Assembly (NCBI GenBank): GCA_028875575.1
Contig: JAPPDF010000088.1
Location: forward strand, 21,112 to 85,111
DNA: 64,000 nt
From: Acidobacteriota bacterium
GTDB taxonomy: Bacteria > Acidobacteriota > Terriglobia > Versatilivoradales > Versatilivoraceae
Reading direction: 5' to 3'
Below are positions 1 through 8,763 of the stretch, piece after piece. The notes below the pieces were generated by a model. That model did no database searches. It was not told the DNA's origin and was given only the letters and a program-made list of their open reading frames with translations. The translations under genes were made by a program, and so were the position numbers. Each line of letters opens with the position of its first letter. The stretch's first letter is position 1.

Positions 1-466
1 CTCCGCGCCAGCCGACAAACCCGGAATCATACCATGAGGGACCCGCGGGGAATGCCGGCCCGGTTGATTGTAAAGCCTTTTGCAAAATTCGCAGCGGGGC
101 GGGTCATCCTGCCGGCAAACCTGAGGTTCTGCCTTTTTCAAATTTGGTTGCGACTTGGTGAAAAAAAACTGTCAAACCACAAAAAGCACAAAAGGCACAC
201 AATTTGTGTTTTTGTGCCTTTTGTGGCCATTCCCGGTAAACGTCCCGTTGCCGAATGTCGCAAAAGGCTCGGTAGATTGTGGATTTTGGACTTGGGGCGA
301 AATCTGTGGCCGAGACTCCCCGATCAGGCATCAGAATTCCGGAATCGACGATCCCCGGCGTTTGATCCTGGCCTTGAGCGGGGCAGATGGATTGATATGG
401 ACGGACAGGATGGATTGTCGCGACCCGGCTCCCCCCAAAAAGGGCTTTGACGGACAGAAACGCGGG
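1..466. other. Gene-free left edge holding dispersed repeats
   Basis: No convincing coding region is seen here; the open frames overlap each other and have repeat-like composition. The stretch holds a MITE-like element (75-268, listed separately). It also holds a motif of the type ATGGACGGACAGGATGG near 395-418, which recurs in other gene-free regions of the window. The first 70 bases may be the flank of a gene outside the window, but nothing recognisable is present. Confidence 0.6.
75..268 (+). repeat. MITE-like palindromic repeat, copy A
   Basis: About 194 bp, bounded by imperfect terminal inverted repeats. The left end begins GCCTTTTGC followed by AAAATTCGCAGCGGGG. The reverse complement of the right end begins GCCTTTTGC followed by GACATTCGGCAACGGG. 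An internal hairpin at 177-226 pairs CCACAAAAAGCACAAAAGG with the matching TTTTGTGCCTTTTGTGG. A closely related copy lies in inverse orientation at 34489-34680 and a more diverged one at 23012-23281. No open reading frame inside looks coding, so it would be non-autonomous if mobile. Confidence 0.75.
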
Positions 467-1162
467 CTAGCCTCGGACGTCGATCCTGTCTTGGGTGGTG
501 GGGTAGAAACTCAAGGTCATCACGAAGGTGCCGACGGTGGGACGACCTAGAAACGTGGCGGGGTCCATGTTTACGCCGAAATAGAGGAATCGATCCAGGA
601 ATTCCAGACTCTGTTCATCTTGAGGCCCGCTCAGGACCGTATAGTCGATCACCCGGCCATCCTCGCCGACCAGAGTCCTCACGGTGACCGGCTGGGTTAC
701 AAACGGCAAATCGGCGCCAAACACGACAGGCATCATTGTCAGAGACCTGGCGCGAGGCTCGGTGAACAGTCCCAGGGCCGAGTCGGAGTCGCCGGAGCCC
801 AGGCTGGCGCCGCTGAACAGGGTGCTCAAAAGGACGACAAAGGTCAGGCAGGTCAGGAAAACGCCGCTGAAGGCCGGAACGGCCAGGGGATTCATCAGAT
901 CGCCCAGCTTGTTGACCAGTTGCTTCAGAGAAATTCTCTCTCCGTGGATCGAGGCAGCCACCCTTATCCTTATCTCGAGCTCCGGCGGAGGAGGCTGGCG
1001 ATCCAACTTTCGCATCACCTGCTGCAGTGACCGAAACTCGTCCAATGTCCGCCGGCAGGATGCACAATCCTCCAGGTGACGGTCCATCTCAAACCTCCGT
1101 CGCCCAAACAAATCGTTATCCAGATAGCTCTGAATCGCTCTGAGGGCCATTCTGCAGGTCAT
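467..1162 (-). CDS. Anti-sigma factor, zinc-finger type, single membrane span
   Basis: A protein of about 231 residues. The cytoplasmic N-terminus has the zinc-binding anti-sigma (ZAS) pattern: Cys3, then HLEDCASC (H-x3-C-x2-C) near residues 28-35. One membrane span follows near residues 90-115 (LAVPAFSGVFLTCLTFVVLL), and the rest should be outside. The outer part contains VRTLVGEDGRVIDYTVLSG and ends GRPTVGTFVMTLSF, which resembles a TonB C-terminal fold; that is my inference. The start at 1162 is chosen because GGGAG lies 8 nt upstream; the longer frame would overlap the sigma gene. It lies 62 bp downstream of the ECF sigma gene it should hold in check. Confidence 0.85.
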   Translation of the reverse strand: MTCRMALRAIQSYLDNDLFGRRRFEMDRHLEDCASCRRTLDEFRSLQQVMRKLDRQPPPPELEIRIRVAASIHGERISLKQLVNKLGDLMNPLAVPAFSGVFLTCLTFVVLLSTLFSGASLGSGDSDSALGLFTEPRARSLTMMPVVFGADLPFVTQPVTVRTLVGEDGRVIDYTVLSGPQDEQSLEFLDRFLYFGVNMDPATFLGRPTVGTFVMTLSFYPTTQDRIDVRG

Positions 1163-1224
1163 TTGCTGTCTCCCTCGAGTTTGACACCTCGGAGGTCTCG
1201 GTTTCCCCAAGACACTCCGGACCC

Positions 1225-1908
1225 TTATTCGATCAGGCCGCGCAACCTCTGCCTGAGCTGGGACCGGGCACGCCACAAACGTGATTTCACTGTCCCCATG
1301 GAGATAGCCAAGGTTTCTGCAATCTCCTCGTAGGTAAGCCCCTCGACATCCCTCAAGACGATGACTGTACGATACTCGGCAGGCAAGGCGTCCAGCGCTC
1401 GCTGGACTGCCTGCTCGATCTCCCGCCTGGCGCAGACGGCTTCCGGGCTTTGTCCTCGATCGGGGACTTCCAGCAACCTGGGGCTTTCGCCGTACGAGGG
1501 TAGCGGGTTATCCAGCGATACCGGAACGTGGTCCTTCCAGCGCTTCCACCAACGACGGCGGTTCAGGCTGGCTGAAACCGCAATCTTGTAGATCCAGGTC
1601 TTGAGACCGCATTCTCCGCGGAAACGACCGATACCCTTGTAAATCCTGACAAAGGCCTCCTGGGTCGCTTCCGAGGCTTCCGCCGAATCTCCCAGAATCC
1701 GGTAGGCAAGGTTGTAGATGGGAGCCTGGTAGAGACGAACCAGTGTCTCGAACGCCTCCTGGGACCCAACCTGCAATCCATCGACCAGGGCCGGTTCATT
1801 TTCCAGGAAATCCAACCCTATCTCGCAATTGAGCAAGAGCCTCTCTCCCAGCCTGCCTTGTCTTCGGGTGTTTCGTCCAAGATACCAAGCATTCGGATTG
1901 AAAGACAA
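1225..1908 (-). CDS. ECF (group 4) RNA polymerase sigma factor
   Basis: Up to 227 residues. Region 2 is seen around residues 45-120 (LVRLYQAPIYNLAYRIL, then ATQEAFVRIYKGIGRFRGE and LKTWIYKIAVSASLNRRR). Region 4 is near 165-222 (LPAEYRTVIVLRDVEG, LTYEEIAETL, MGTVKSRLWRAR). It directs RNA polymerase to a stress regulon and is presumably bound by the membrane anti-sigma factor encoded next. The start is uncertain: the longest frame begins with TTG at 1908, only about 6 nt from the expected transcription start of the ECF-type promoter at 1921-1948. A downstream TTG after a GAGAGAGG stretch (about 1836) is possible. The conserved domain is unaffected by this choice. Confidence 0.93.
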   Translation of the reverse strand: MSFNPNAWYLGRNTRRQGRLGERLLLNCEIGLDFLENEPALVDGLQVGSQEAFETLVRLYQAPIYNLAYRILGDSAEASEATQEAFVRIYKGIGRFRGECGLKTWIYKIAVSASLNRRRWWKRWKDHVPVSLDNPLPSYGESPRLLEVPDRGQSPEAVCARREIEQAVQRALDALPAEYRTVIVLRDVEGLTYEEIAETLAISMGTVKSRLWRARSQLRQRLRGLIE

Positions 1909-1920
1909 GACTCGACCCTA

Positions 1921-1948
1921 TAGACCGCGCCGGTAGCCAAAATGTTCC
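1921..1948 (-). promoter_or_regulatory. ECF-type promoter of the sigma/anti-sigma operon
   Basis: On the minus strand GGAACA (1948-1943) is followed after 16 bp by GGTCTA (1926-1921). This matches the usual ECF promoter layout of GGAAC, 16-17 bp, then a GTC-containing -10. It lies just upstream of the sigma gene, so autoregulation is likely. The placement predicts a leader of only a few nucleotides if the TTG at 1908 is the true start. Confidence 0.6.
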
Positions 1949-2011
1949 CGCTGAATAGAGCTTGCTCCGAAAAATTGAAAACACTAAGATAGCCAACCGC
2001 TCGAATCCACC

Positions 2012-3202
2012 GTGGAAGCCCAACCGTTGTCTGATCTCCATCGGAAATACCCGGCGCTCCTCCTCCTGTTGGCCGCCGTCCTTTCAGGCCCATCGCTCTC
2101 CGTTCGGTCAGTGGCCGGCCCCCGAGACAGCCCCTCGCCATTGGCCAAGATCGACGGCGTCGTACACCGGGCCATCGACAATGGCCGGATACCCGGCGCG
2201 GTGGTGCTAGTGGGACAAGGCCGCCACATTCTCTTTGAAAAGGCCTATGGCCACCGCTGCCTGGAACCCCGGCCCGAGCCGATGACCCTGGCAACCCGAT
2301 TCGACCTGGCCTCCCTGACCAAGGTGGTGGCCACCGCGCCGGGCGTCCTGATCCTGGTTCAGGACGGAAAAGTAAGGTTGGGCGACCCGGTGTCCAAGTA
2401 TCTCCCGGGCTTCGGCAGGAGCGGGAAAGAGACCATCACCCTCCGGCAGGTGCTGACCCACTACTCCGGATTGGCGCCCTATTTCCGTCTCCGCGCAAAA
2501 GGGCCCGAAGCTGCCTCAGCGGTCATTGACAAGATCTACCACTCCGACCTGTCAGCCACGCCGGGAAGCCGTTTCATCTACAGCGACCTCGGATTCATCC
2601 TGCTGAGCAAGTTGATAGAGGTTGTGAGCGGAGAACCCCTGGACCGGTTCGTTCACTCCCGAGTCTTCTCCCCGCTCAAAATGGTTGAGACAGGATTCAG
2701 CCCTCCCCCAGGCGAACACCACCGTATCGCTCCCACCGAAAAAGGGGATGACGGGAGTTTCCTGCGAGGTCAGGCCCATGATCCCCTGGCATCCACAATG
2801 GGCGGGGTTGCCGGTCATGCCGGCCTCTTCTCCAACGCCCGCGACCTTTCCCGCTACTGCCGGATGCTGCTGAACGAGGGATGGCTGGAGGACTCCAGGG
2901 TGCTTGAACCCCGGTTGGTCCGGCAAATGGTCTCCCCGCAATCTCCGCCGGGCAAATCGGACATTCGAGGATTGGGATGGGACATTCAGTCCCGCTATTC
3001 TTCGCCAAAGGGTGCACATTTCTCGCCACACTCTTACGGACACACGGGCTTTACCGGAACTTCCCTGTGGCTGGACCCTGAAATCCAGTCCTACCTCATC
3101 GTTCTGACCAGCCGTCTCCACCCCGACGGCAAGGGCGACGTCCGAGCCCTGCGCAAAGAGATCGCAACCATCGTCGGCGAGGCGCTTTCCCGTGCAAGGT
3201 AA
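2012..3202 (+). CDS. Exported serine hydrolase, class C beta-lactamase/CubicO family
   Basis: A 396-residue protein with a GTG start and an N-terminal hydrophobic stretch (YPALLLLLAAVLSG) read as a signal peptide, so it probably acts in the periplasm. The serine beta-lactamase fold motifs are all visible: SLTK (Ser101, Lys104), YSD (Tyr190) and HTG (344-346), the last replacing KTG as is common in CubicO-type esterases and peptidases. Family members hydrolyse esters, D-amino-acid peptides or beta-lactams; the substrate here cannot be told. The end overlaps the start of the GH30-like gene by 11 bp, implying translational coupling and a shared process. Confidence 0.9.
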   Translation: MEAQPLSDLHRKYPALLLLLAAVLSGPSLSVRSVAGPRDSPSPLAKIDGVVHRAIDNGRIPGAVVLVGQGRHILFEKAYGHRCLEPRPEPMTLATRFDLASLTKVVATAPGVLILVQDGKVRLGDPVSKYLPGFGRSGKETITLRQVLTHYSGLAPYFRLRAKGPEAASAVIDKIYHSDLSATPGSRFIYSDLGFILLSKLIEVVSGEPLDRFVHSRVFSPLKMVETGFSPPPGEHHRIAPTEKGDDGSFLRGQAHDPLASTMGGVAGHAGLFSNARDLSRYCRMLLNEGWLEDSRVLEPRLVRQMVSPQSPPGKSDIRGLGWDIQSRYSSPKGAHFSPHSYGHTGFTGTSLWLDPEIQSYLIVLTSRLHPDGKGDVRALRKEIATIVGEALSRAR

Positions 3203-4592
3203 GACTTCTACAGGCAAGCTCCTTCCAACAACGGTTCTGGGCCTGCTTCTTCTGGCCTGGGCTCCGGCCTTATCCGGACAATCCAAGCCCATCTTGATTC
3301 AACCCCAGATCCGGTTTCAGCGGATCGACGGGTTTGGCGTCAGCGGTTCCAACGGCAGCGCCCAGGAAATCCACAACCTCCCCTCGGCGGAACGCCTCAG
3401 GCTCTTCGACCTGCTCTTCAGCCCCAGGGAAGCGGGCCTGAACATCCTGAGAAACGAAATCGGGTGGACCGGACAACGAATCCCCATTACCGCCCGCTTG
3501 AGACTGACCGGCCTGACCTTTTCGTTCGGAGGCGACGAAAGAGAGAATGCGCAGTTCTCGCTGCTTCGACAGGCCAGGAAGCGTCAGGATGTGCTGTTAA
3601 GCAGTTGTCTCTGGACTCCCCCGCCCGCCTGGAAGAGCAATCAGGCGCTGGATGGCTCGGGGTCCCTCCTGGCTCAACACTACCGTGACCTGGCGGAATA
3701 CCTGGTGGGTTACGTCGAGTACTATGAGAAGCTGCGAGGCCAACCCGTCCACGTGGTGAGCTTGCAGAACCGGCCCGACAGAGAGGACTTGCCCGTGGGT
3801 TGCCAGTATGGGGCAAACCAACTGAGGGACCTGGTCAAGAGGGTCGGCGAGAGGTTCCGGGAGAAAAGAATCCGGACCCGACTCATGGTTCCGGAGGCAG
3901 ACTGGAGAGAGACGCTACCCTTCCTGAAAACGATGATGGATGATCGAGAGGTTCGGCCTTTGCTCTCCCATGTGGGAGTCCAGTCTTCAGTGGAGCCGAA
4001 CCCCGGGGCCGATGCTGTCGACCAACTGGTACGACGCCATAACTTCAACCTGTGGCAGACTCAATTCACATCTCCGGCGGGCAACAGCGATGAAATGGAT
4101 GACGCGCTCGACCTGGCCCAAACCCTGATTGGCGACCTGTTGCGGGGGTGTCGGGCCTGGCTCTACGGCCCCATATTGGCCACCGACACTCAGCCGGGAC
4201 GCCTGGGCTTGCTCGAAGGCACCGGCACCGGATTCCGCGCTCCCAAGCGTTTCCGCGCCCTTGTCCAGTTCAGCCGGTTCATCCCCAGAGGCGCCGCTCG
4301 GGTTTTCTCAACCGGAGGCAGCACACCAGCAGCGGCTTTCCGAAACCCAACCGAGCGTCAACTGGTTGTGGTCCTGGTCAATGCAAAGGAAGAAGCGGTC
4401 GACGAAGTAATCGAGCTCCGCGGATACAGGCTGGAAGACATCGAGGTCTTCAGAACTTCCGCGGAAGAAGACATTCGGGCTGTCGAACTCACTCCGGAAG
4501 CCGGGTCCAAATTGAATCTCGCCCTCGCTCCCAGGAGTATCCATACCTTGCGGGCATCGATACGACGGGTGTCATCCAACCAACCCCGGTAA
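3192..4592 (+). CDS. GH30-like exported protein lacking both catalytic glutamates
   Basis: A 466-residue protein with a signal peptide (LLPTTVLGLLLLAWAPALSG) and a fold recognisable as glycoside hydrolase family 30: RIDGFGVSGS near 44-53, GLNILRNEIG near 82-91, LWTPPPAWKSN near 140-150, HVVSLQNRPD near 187-196, and a C-terminal beta domain from about 350. In GH30 enzymes the acid/base is the Glu of an NEP motif and the nucleophile is the Glu of a W-x-T-E motif. Here these read NRP (Arg194, CGG at 3771-3773) and WQTQF (Gln291, CAA at 4062-4064). It is therefore probably not a retaining glycosidase; a carbohydrate-binding or scaffold role is one possibility. The reading frame is intact. GTG start at 3192, inside the end of the serine hydrolase gene. 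Confidence 0.82.
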   Translation: MQGKTSTGKLLPTTVLGLLLLAWAPALSGQSKPILIQPQIRFQRIDGFGVSGSNGSAQEIHNLPSAERLRLFDLLFSPREAGLNILRNEIGWTGQRIPITARLRLTGLTFSFGGDERENAQFSLLRQARKRQDVLLSSCLWTPPPAWKSNQALDGSGSLLAQHYRDLAEYLVGYVEYYEKLRGQPVHVVSLQNRPDREDLPVGCQYGANQLRDLVKRVGERFREKRIRTRLMVPEADWRETLPFLKTMMDDREVRPLLSHVGVQSSVEPNPGADAVDQLVRRHNFNLWQTQFTSPAGNSDEMDDALDLAQTLIGDLLRGCRAWLYGPILATDTQPGRLGLLEGTGTGFRAPKRFRALVQFSRFIPRGAARVFSTGGSTPAAAFRNPTERQLVVVLVNAKEEAVDEVIELRGYRLEDIEVFRTSAEEDIRAVELTPEAGSKLNLALAPRSIHTLRASIRRVSSNQPR

Positions 4593-4643
4593 CGGCTCCG
4601 TGCCCGAAAGCCTCAGCCCGGCAGGCGGGGATGTTTACCGGCT

Positions 4644-6359
4644 CTATGCGACTGTCGGACAGCCGTCGGCCAAAAGCAGGCTTCGTGCATGGGAGCCCAG
4701 CTTGACCAGATCGACTTCCGTAATCTTTCCGGTAGCTCGTTCCACCCACTCCACCTTTCCCATGGCCAGCTTGCGGCTCCCGAAATTGATCCGGTAGGGA
4801 ATCCCTACCAGGTCGGCATCCTTGAACTTGACCCCCGGACGCTCCTTCCGGTCGTCCAGCAGAACCTCGACTCCCAGTTCCTGTAAATCGCGGTAGGCCT
4901 TCTCCGCTTCCTCGACCACGGCGCCGTCCTTGGCATTGACCACACAAATCAGGCAGTCGAAGGGGGCGATGGCACGTGGCCAGATGATTCCGTCGTCATC
5001 GTGACCGCTTTCGATGGCGGCTGCAAGAATCCTTTCCACTCCGATCCCATAGCTCCCCATGACCACGGGAACTTCCCTGCCCTGCGAGTTGAGAACGGTG
5101 GCTCCCATGCTCTCCGAGTACTTGGTTCCGAGCTTGAAAATGTGACCGACCTCCAGGGCCTTGTGGATACTCAGCGGCGAGCGGCATCGGGCGCACGCCT
5201 CTCCGGCCTGAACCACACGCAAGTCGAAATACTCGGCCTGGTAGTCCCGCCCGGGGGTCACACCGGAGAGGTGAAAGTCATTCCGGTTGGCTCCACAGGT
5301 TAGATTCCGTCTTCCATGCAGGGCGTGGTCGGAAAGGATACGCAGGCCCGCCACCTCCACCGGACCCAGGGAACCGGCGTCGGCGCCAGCCACCGCCGGA
5401 ATTTCCTCCGGCAGGGCCGGATGGGCCTCGCCCCCCAACACCGCATGCAGCTTGGCTTCATTGAGCTGATGGTCTCCTCGAACCAGAACCAGCAAGGGTT
5501 GATTGCCAAACCGATAGATTAGGGACTTGATCTGACGGGAAGCAGGAATTCCCAGAAATCGGGAAATGTCGTCAATGGTCTTCTGGCCGGGAGTGGGAAC
5601 CGGTTGGGGGGAATCGGGTCCTGCTTCATCCTGTAGCGGTTCCAGCTCCGCGGTCGCCTTCTCCAGATTGGCGGCGTAACCGCAGGCGCAGTGGACGACC
5701 ATGTCCTCGCCGGCATCGGTCAGCACCATGAATTCATGGGACTGGCTTCCGCCCATCATGCCGCTGCTGGCCTCGACCACTCGATACCGGAGCCCGCAGC
5801 GGTCGTAAATGCGGCAATAGAGGTCGTAGTGCTTTCGATAGCTCCGATCCAAGCCCTCCCAGTCGACGTCGAACGAGTAGGAGTCCTTCATGGTGAACTG
5901 CCGCACACGCAGCAAGCCCGACTTGGGCCGAGGCTCATCCCGGAACTTGGTCTGTATCTGATACCAGATCTGGGGCAGTTGGCGATAAGAGCGCAGCTCG
6001 TTGCGAGCGATGGATGCAAAGACCTCTTCATGCGTCATACCGAGGCACATGTCCCGGTCGGAGCGATCCTTGAGACGAAACATGTTCGGTCCCATGCCTT
6101 CCCACCGGCCGCTCTCCTGCCAGATTTCAGCCGGGTGCAGGGCGGGCAATGCAAATTCCTGGGCGCCCATGCGATCGAGCTCGTCCCTGATGATCCGGGT
6201 GATCTTGAGCACCACCCGCTGGGCCAGAGGCAGGTAGGAATAAATCCCCGAAGCCAGCTGCCGAACGTATCCCCCTCGCAGGAGCAGAATATGGCTCGGC
6301 ACCTCGGCCTCGGCAGGAGCCTCTCTCAGGGTAGGGATGAAAATTTGACTCCAGCGCAT
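4644..6359 (-). CDS. proS: Prolyl-tRNA synthetase
   Basis: A 571-residue class II aminoacyl-tRNA synthetase of the bacterial type that charges tRNA-Pro in the cytoplasm. Seen in order: N-terminal [20 protein letters not shown] and [16 protein letters not shown], the [19 protein letters not shown] motif 2 region, and MKDSYSFD. An inserted editing (YbaK-like) domain lies near residues 235-390 ([17 protein letters not shown]). [16 protein letters not shown] is motif 3, followed by the anticodon-binding domain. Full length for the family. It converges with the GH30-like gene (51 bp between ends) and stands alone on its strand. Confidence 0.98.
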   Translation of the reverse strand: MRWSQIFIPTLREAPAEAEVPSHILLLRGGYVRQLASGIYSYLPLAQRVVLKITRIIRDELDRMGAQEFALPALHPAEIWQESGRWEGMGPNMFRLKDRSDRDMCLGMTHEEVFASIARNELRSYRQLPQIWYQIQTKFRDEPRPKSGLLRVRQFTMKDSYSFDVDWEGLDRSYRKHYDLYCRIYDRCGLRYRVVEASSGMMGGSQSHEFMVLTDAGEDMVVHCACGYAANLEKATAELEPLQDEAGPDSPQPVPTPGQKTIDDISRFLGIPASRQIKSLIYRFGNQPLLVLVRGDHQLNEAKLHAVLGGEAHPALPEEIPAVAGADAGSLGPVEVAGLRILSDHALHGRRNLTCGANRNDFHLSGVTPGRDYQAEYFDLRVVQAGEACARCRSPLSIHKALEVGHIFKLGTKYSESMGATVLNSQGREVPVVMGSYGIGVERILAAAIESGHDDDGIIWPRAIAPFDCLICVVNAKDGAVVEEAEKAYRDLQELGVEVLLDDRKERPGVKFKDADLVGIPYRINFGSRKLAMGKVEWVERATGKITEVDLVKLGSHARSLLLADGCPTVA

Positions 6360-6619
6360 TCCGACTCCTCAGCAGGAAAGTCCATCCAATCGGACCGTCG
6401 GCACCCGGAAGCCCTCGAGCGTGGATGGCGTCTCAAGGCTCTCCCGCCGGGAACCACTCACCGCCCCGGTTCGGCCTTGGTACGTTCATCCGACAGCCAG
6501 GTAAATGAAGGCCGGGCTAGAAGATAACATATTTGACGGCAAAAGATTCGGAGCCGGCCCGAATTCCCGAAAGCCCCCGCCAGAAGCGGAAAGAGAGCCA
6601 ATCCCCTCCGATTATTGGT

Positions 6620-6648
6620 TTGTCAGCATTGGGTTTGTTGGTTAACAT
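6620..6648 (+). promoter_or_regulatory. Predicted sigma-70 promoter of glyA
   Basis: TTGTCA (6620-6625), a 17-bp spacer, then TAACAT (6643-6648). Transcription would start near 6655, which excludes the TTG at 6649 as a start codon and gives a leader of about 75-80 nt before the GTG at 6733. Confidence 0.5.
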
Positions 6649-6663
6649 TTGAATGCTGAGAGG

Positions 6664-6702
6664 CCGGACTTGGTGAGGATACCTCCCCGGGCTGGCGTCC
6701 GG
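6664..6702 (+). promoter_or_regulatory. Hairpin in the glyA leader
   Basis: CCGGAC (6664-6669) can pair with GTCCGG (6697-6702). Inside this, GAGG (6675-6678) can pair with CCTC (6682-6685) around an ATA loop. The structure lies within the predicted glyA 5' leader. I do not recognise it as a known riboswitch class, so it may simply be a chance or RNA-stabilising fold. Confidence 0.3.
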
Positions 6703-6732
6703 GAATACATTCATTCTCAAGGGGCAGCATCC

Positions 6733-8013
6733 GTGGCCATCAACCCCGAACTTGCCAAGAGCCTTGCGCTGGTCGACCCGCAGGTTGCCGACGCCATCGA
6801 CCGGGAAACTCGGCGTCAGGCCAACCAACTGGAGCTTATTGCCTCGGAGAATTTCGTGAGCGAGGCCGTCCTGGAGGCCACCGGCAGCGTGTTCACCAAC
6901 AAGTATGCGGAGGGCTATCCCGGACGCCGCTACTACGGGGGCTGCGAGTTTACCGACGTGGTGGAGCAGTTGGCCATCGACAGGGCCAAGCAACTGTTCG
7001 GCGCCGAACATGCCAACGTGCAACCCCATTCCGGAACCCAGGCCAACGTAGCCGTGTACATGACGGTCTTGAAGCCCGGGGAGACGGTACTCGGCATGGA
7101 CCTGTCCCACGGGGGACACCTCACCCATGGCCATCCGCTGAACTTCTCCGGCAGGATGTATCGCATCGTTCCTTATGGGGTCCGGAAGGACACGGAAACG
7201 ATCGACTACGATGCCCTGGCTGAACTGGCCCTGCGAAACCGACCCAAGCTCATCGTGGCCGGAGCCAGCGCCTACCCCCGCGAAATCGACTTCAAGCGAA
7301 TGGGTGAGATCGCTCGCGAAAGCGGCGCCCTGCTGATGGCGGACATGGCCCACACTGCAGGCCTGGTCGCCGTCGGCGAGCACCCCAGTCCGGTTCCCCA
7401 CTGCGACTTCGTCACCACCACAACCCACAAGACGTTGCGGGGACCGCGCGGAGGAATGATCTTGTGCCGACAGGCCCATGCCAGGAACCTGAACCGCCTG
7501 CTGTTCCCCGGGACTCAAGGCGGCCCCCTCGTTCATGTCGTCGCTGCCAAGGCCGTCTGCCTTCAGGAAGCCTTGCAACCCGAATTCAGACGCTACATCC
7601 GGCAGGTCAAGCGAAATGCGGAGGCGTTGGCCTCCAGCATCCTGGAGAGCGGGTACCGCCTGGTGTCCGGGGGAACCGACACTCACCTGATTCTGGTCGA
7701 TGTGTTTTCCAAGGGAATCACCGGCAAGCAGGCGGAACTCGCCCTGGACCGGGCCGGAATCACCATCAACAAAAACGCCATCCCTTTCGATCCCCATCCC
7801 CCGCTGGTGACCAGCGGGATACGATTGGGCACTCCCGCGCTCACTTCGCGAGGAATGGGCGAGTCCGAAATGCAACTCATCGGCCGGTGGATCGGAGAGG
7901 TGCTGGACCATATTGAAATTGTGGAGGTTCAGAAGAAAATTCGGGATCAAGTCAGAGATCTATCGGAGCAATTTCCCCTCTACTCATCCAGACTGGCTCC
8001 CGCCGCAGTCTGA
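6733..8013 (+). CDS. glyA: Serine hydroxymethyltransferase
   Basis: A 426-residue PLP enzyme that interconverts serine and glycine and loads tetrahydrofolate with a one-carbon unit. Seen: [30 protein letters not shown], the PLP lysine Lys233 in [13 protein letters not shown], and a C-terminal [12 protein letters not shown]. The start is GTG at 6733 because AAGGGG lies about 8 nt upstream and the protein then begins as its homologues do. The frame extends further upstream, but its first codon precedes the predicted transcription start. An MBL-fold gene follows 13 bp later. Confidence 0.97.
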   Translation: MAINPELAKSLALVDPQVADAIDRETRRQANQLELIASENFVSEAVLEATGSVFTNKYAEGYPGRRYYGGCEFTDVVEQLAIDRAKQLFGAEHANVQPHSGTQANVAVYMTVLKPGETVLGMDLSHGGHLTHGHPLNFSGRMYRIVPYGVRKDTETIDYDALAELALRNRPKLIVAGASAYPREIDFKRMGEIARESGALLMADMAHTAGLVAVGEHPSPVPHCDFVTTTTHKTLRGPRGGMILCRQAHARNLNRLLFPGTQGGPLVHVVAAKAVCLQEALQPEFRRYIRQVKRNAEALASSILESGYRLVSGGTDTHLILVDVFSKGITGKQAELALDRAGITINKNAIPFDPHPPLVTSGIRLGTPALTSRGMGESEMQLIGRWIGEVLDHIEIVEVQKKIRDQVRDLSEQFPLYSSRLAPAAV

Positions 8014-8026
8014 AGGCAGGTCGCAA

Positions 8027-8656
8027 GTGATTTTTGAACAGGTGGCCGTGGGGCCCTTGCAGTGCAACTGCTACATCCTGGGGTGTGAGGAAACCCGAGA
8101 GGCCCTGGTGATCGACCCCGGGGATGAGGTGGAGCTGATTCTTCCTCTCATCCAGAAGCATGGCTTGAGCGTCAGGTATCTGCTCAGCACCCATGCCCAC
8201 ATCGATCACGTGGGAGATCTGGAGGCCTTGAAGGAAAAGACAGGCGCCGAGGCCCTACTGCATGAAAGGGATCTGGCCTTGTACCGAAACCTGCCGATGC
8301 AAGCCTCCTGGATGGGAGTGTCGACACCGCCCACCACCGAGATCGACAATTTTGTCCACCAGGGCGATCGGATCTCATTCGGACGACAATCCGGGGAGGT
8401 GCTCTTTACCCCGGGCCACACCCCGGGCAGCCTCTGCCTGCATCTGGCAGAGCAAACCGGCCGACTGTTCGCCGGAGACACACTGTTTCAAATGGGTATC
8501 GGAAGAACCGATCTCTGGGGAGGTTCCTACAGAGACATCATCGAATCCATTCGGAACCGCCTCCTGAAACTGGACGACCGTACCCTGGTCTACCCCGGCC
8601 ACGGTCCACCCACGACCATAGGAGAGGAGAAACACCACAACCCGTTTCTGAAGTAG
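8027..8656 (+). CDS. MBL-fold metallohydrolase, glyoxalase II-like
   Basis: A 209-residue single-domain metallo-beta-lactamase-fold protein. The two-metal site is complete: THAHIDH (His56, His58, Asp60, His61), His131 in TPGHTPGS, Asp151 in FAGDTLF and His192 in YPGHGP. Such small proteins hydrolyse thioesters such as S-lactoylglutathione or related metabolites, but the substrate cannot be read from the sequence and no glyoxalase I lies nearby. The GTG start at 8027 has GGCAGG upstream and follows glyA by 13 bp, so the two are likely cotranscribed. Confidence 0.9.
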   Translation: MIFEQVAVGPLQCNCYILGCEETREALVIDPGDEVELILPLIQKHGLSVRYLLSTHAHIDHVGDLEALKEKTGAEALLHERDLALYRNLPMQASWMGVSTPPTTEIDNFVHQGDRISFGRQSGEVLFTPGHTPGSLCLHLAEQTGRLFAGDTLFQMGIGRTDLWGGSYRDIIESIRNRLLKLDDRTLVYPGHGPPTTIGEEKHHNPFLK

Positions 8657-8763
8657 ACTCGATCGAGATCGACCCCGCCGTACCGCCCCAAGACAGGCAT
8701 CCGGCTCCCACTGCTCACTGTCGGCTGAAATTTCGGCTGTTGTTCAAGCGCTCTTCGGAAGGT

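Noticed and set aside
177..226. Possible CRISPR repeat (CACAAAA-rich units)
   Set aside because: The units form one inverted hairpin and not direct repeats with spacers, and no cas gene is present.
34..450. Open frame through the left-edge repeat
   Set aside because: It runs through the palindromic element A, is matched by overlapping frames on both strands, and has no ribosome-binding site.
3192..4592. GH30-like gene as a simple pseudogene
   Set aside because: The frame is intact over 466 codons with a signal peptide and conserved core motifs; only the two catalytic residues are changed, so decay alone is a poor explanation.
4593..4643. Terminator between the GH30-like gene and proS
   Set aside because: Only weak GC stems without a T-run are visible in the 51-bp gap.
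6517..7950. Long open frame on the minus strand opposite glyA
   Set aside because: It is the antisense shadow of glyA in GC-rich sequence; its composition is unlike a protein with any recognisable domain, and glyA is certain.
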